Position numbers and translations under genes: made by a program. Shown one piece after another: positions 62,468-64,000 of a stretch of DNA of 64,000 bases. The notes beneath the pieces were generated by a model. That model was given only the letters and a program-made list of their open reading frames with translations. It ran no database searches and was not told where the DNA came from. Numbering within the stretch: the stretch's first letter is position 1; every line of letters begins with the position of its first letter. Origin of the DNA: Chondrus crispus (lineage: Eukaryota; Rhodophyta; Florideophyceae; Gigartinales; Gigartinaceae); contig NW_005179290.1 in NCBI RefSeq assembly GCF_000350225.1, positions 1 to 64,000 of the forward strand, in the 5' to 3' direction.

Positions 62468-62562
62468 TGACTAGGGATGACTTTTGAGGCAAGCTTCTCG
62501 CCAAATCAACGAGCGAAGCGCATATAGAGACATTTTTGCCGTTCACACAGAAAGCTGAATGT

Positions 62563-63462
62563 CTATGTCATTGGGCCGTACCGTAATTCACATGTCCATA
62601 TGAGGGGATGAGAAACCTCGACGGACACAACTTGTTCTACAATGCAGTTTGAAGTACTCACCAAACCGTCTTTTCCGAAGGCAAGCTTTTGGGAATTCAG
62701 GTTCCATTTGAGGCCATCGGTTGAAACTGAAGCAACTGGTTTCCCAATTGGTATTAACCCGCAGCTTGGTCCCTCGCGTGAAGCGTCGATGTTGATGTGA
62801 TGTTTGCCTGTCTGAAGCGCGAGCACAGCGTTTTTCTCGTCAAGCCAGTATATCGAATGACCACGCTCAGCCCAAGAATACAAGGTGTTTAAATTGCCGA
62901 GGGTCTGATCCATCCGTCCGCCATGTCCTCCCAAGACAATAGTAGGTAGCTCAACTTCTGCGCGTAGCCCCGTTGCCGTTATCAAGGATTTCTGAAAATC
63001 ATGTGTATCTATACTTGCATCTTCCACAATAGTGGTTCCTCTCGCTTCATACCAGCGTCGCACATCTGGGCGCAGAGAGTCAAGGTCACCGACGATGTGT
63101 GATGGAATCCATTTCCCCAAATTTGTAGATCCATTGCCGTCCTTTGGAAGAACTAATTGCCTCGTTATGTCGTAAAGTAGGTTAGCTCCACCATCCGCAC
63201 AAACGATGGGACATTCGCTTAAGCTTTGCACTCGTGGCCACACTAGACGCAGAAGATTGAAACTCAAGCACGGACCATTCAGGATTACAAGAGCTCCAAT
63301 GTGGTCCTGACCTGCCAGGACGCCATGCTTTTCGAAATTGACACGCCAGGATATGTCAGGCCAAGTTAGACAATGAACATTTGGCTATCGCACACATCCG
63401 AGAACTACCAACTGGGAAGCACTCCATGAGGCTGGTAACCATACCAATCTGTGAAACCTCAT
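62563..63462 (-). CDS. Thiamine pyrophosphokinase
   Basis: Makes thiamine diphosphate from thiamine and ATP. The main exon (62563-63384) shows family motifs in order: ALVILNGP, CADGGANLLYD, GDLDSLRPDV, DTHDFQKSL, LGGHGGRMDQTLGNLNT, CGLIPIGKP, GLKWNLNSQKLAFG and VSTSN. An in-frame stop lies at 63385-63387 with no ATG before LVILN, so I infer a small first exon (63445-63462, MRFHRL) and a 60-bp GT-AG intron. The joined product is about 279 residues, slightly longer than human TPK1 (243). The enzyme assignment is strong. The 5' exon is tentative and the start could lie further upstream. Confidence 0.82.
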
Positions 63463-64000
63463 CTTGTCTATGACACACGAGAGTGAGAAGTTATCGGTTG
63501 AATACAGATAGCAGGGAGCTACTTTCTTTGCAGCTAGTCAGGACATCTATGGAGGTTGGACGGACTGCTCCAAAGGGCTCTCAGGCATCTAATTTGCAGC
63601 GCCCATCAAAATATACGAAATGAGTATCGAAATTGTGCCCTTGGCGAGATCAAAAAAGAGGCACAAAAACATCTCGCTTGCTTGTTTCGCTTCTTTTTCA
63701 AATCTGCGAATGTTGTGCCTTCACGAAAACAATATGACGTAACCATTTAGCCCGTGTATGCGGGATTAGAAGAGTAATATGGTGTGACATCGCTTCACAG
63801 CCTTCAGGCTGAGCTTGCAAACAAAATGAGGTAGTTATGTCTTGCGTAGCGCTTCAATCCTGGAGTATGTACAAAAACATAAGCATTACTGGCTAGGAAA
63901 CATAGCCTTCCAGACCCGTTCTACCAGTCTAGAAGAGTATTACCAGCTAACAATTCCCATCTCCTTCCCATCCTCTAAATAACCACTGTTGGATCAAAGA
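63463..64000. other. Right-edge region
   Basis: 538 bp with no supported gene. The ORF at 63556-63750 has no feature. It may hold the promoter of thiamine pyrophosphokinase. Confidence 0.4.

Noticed and set aside
1-64000. tRNA or rRNA genes
   Set aside because: I looked for A/B-box and T-loop patterns and found none with a foldable cloverleaf. The TTCAACC near 12833 has no matching stems.
1-64000. Bacterial or plasmid origin of the window
   Set aside because: GT-AG introns, organelle leaders, LTR elements, SRP14, SKA1 and ATP synthase g all indicate a eukaryotic nuclear genome.

Overview
This window looks like nuclear DNA of a photosynthetic eukaryote, most probably a red alga with a compact, intron-poor gene complement and abundant retroelements. 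A florideophyte such as Chondrus would fit, but that is inference. The evidence is GT-AG introns of about 60-115 bp in a few genes among many single-exon genes, plastid and thylakoid-lumen proteins with twin-arginine leaders, mitochondrial and spindle/kinetochore proteins, and large Ty3/gypsy and copia elements. Several forms of the short palindromic word TACAGTA/TACTGTA recur between genes. Two runs of N (46756-46855 and 58480-58576) lie beside poly-C tracts.

Layout. 1-6.7 kb is accessory DNA: the 5' part of a minus-strand Ty3/gypsy element (LTR 2544-3120, with an open gag running off the left edge), a PIF/Harbinger transposon remnant, a possible copia 3' end, and an internally deleted pogo/Tigger-type transposon with recognisable ends (4894-5786). 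6.7-12.65 kb is one large gene for a membrane protein with a C-terminal array of Sel1 repeats built from near-identical 228-bp units. 12.65-16.3 kb is gene-poor, with a candidate MITE and a peroxiredoxin-like gene. 16.3-36.25 kb is a nested retroelement block. A young Ty3/gypsy element (16334-22127, GTAC target duplication) sits just upstream of, and perhaps inside the end of, a Tigger-type transposon. That transposase gene is cut by a young 11.1-kb chromovirus (23496-34615). The chromovirus then abuts a 5' copia fragment (34616-36246).

36.4-64 kb is gene-dense. In order it holds: a membrane-anchored PDI-like protein; two divergent thylakoid-lumen proteins; ATP synthase subunit g; an orphan gene; a compound inverted-repeat element; a CLASP-like TOG protein; a degenerate M41-like plastid protein; a spliced ankyrin-repeat gene; an NFX1-type zinc-finger protein; the tRNA-splicing endonuclease subunit SEN34; a four-exon SRP14 gene; three BAR-like genes; SKA1; and thiamine pyrophosphokinase. 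These genes serve unrelated housekeeping roles (redox and ER folding, photosystem II, respiration, RNA processing, secretion, membrane shaping, mitosis, cofactor synthesis). No operon-like logic is expected. The most unusual items are the large antisense reading frame in the chromovirus, the mismatched flanks of that element, the Sel1 array, the hairpin-rich LTRs and the BAR-like cluster.
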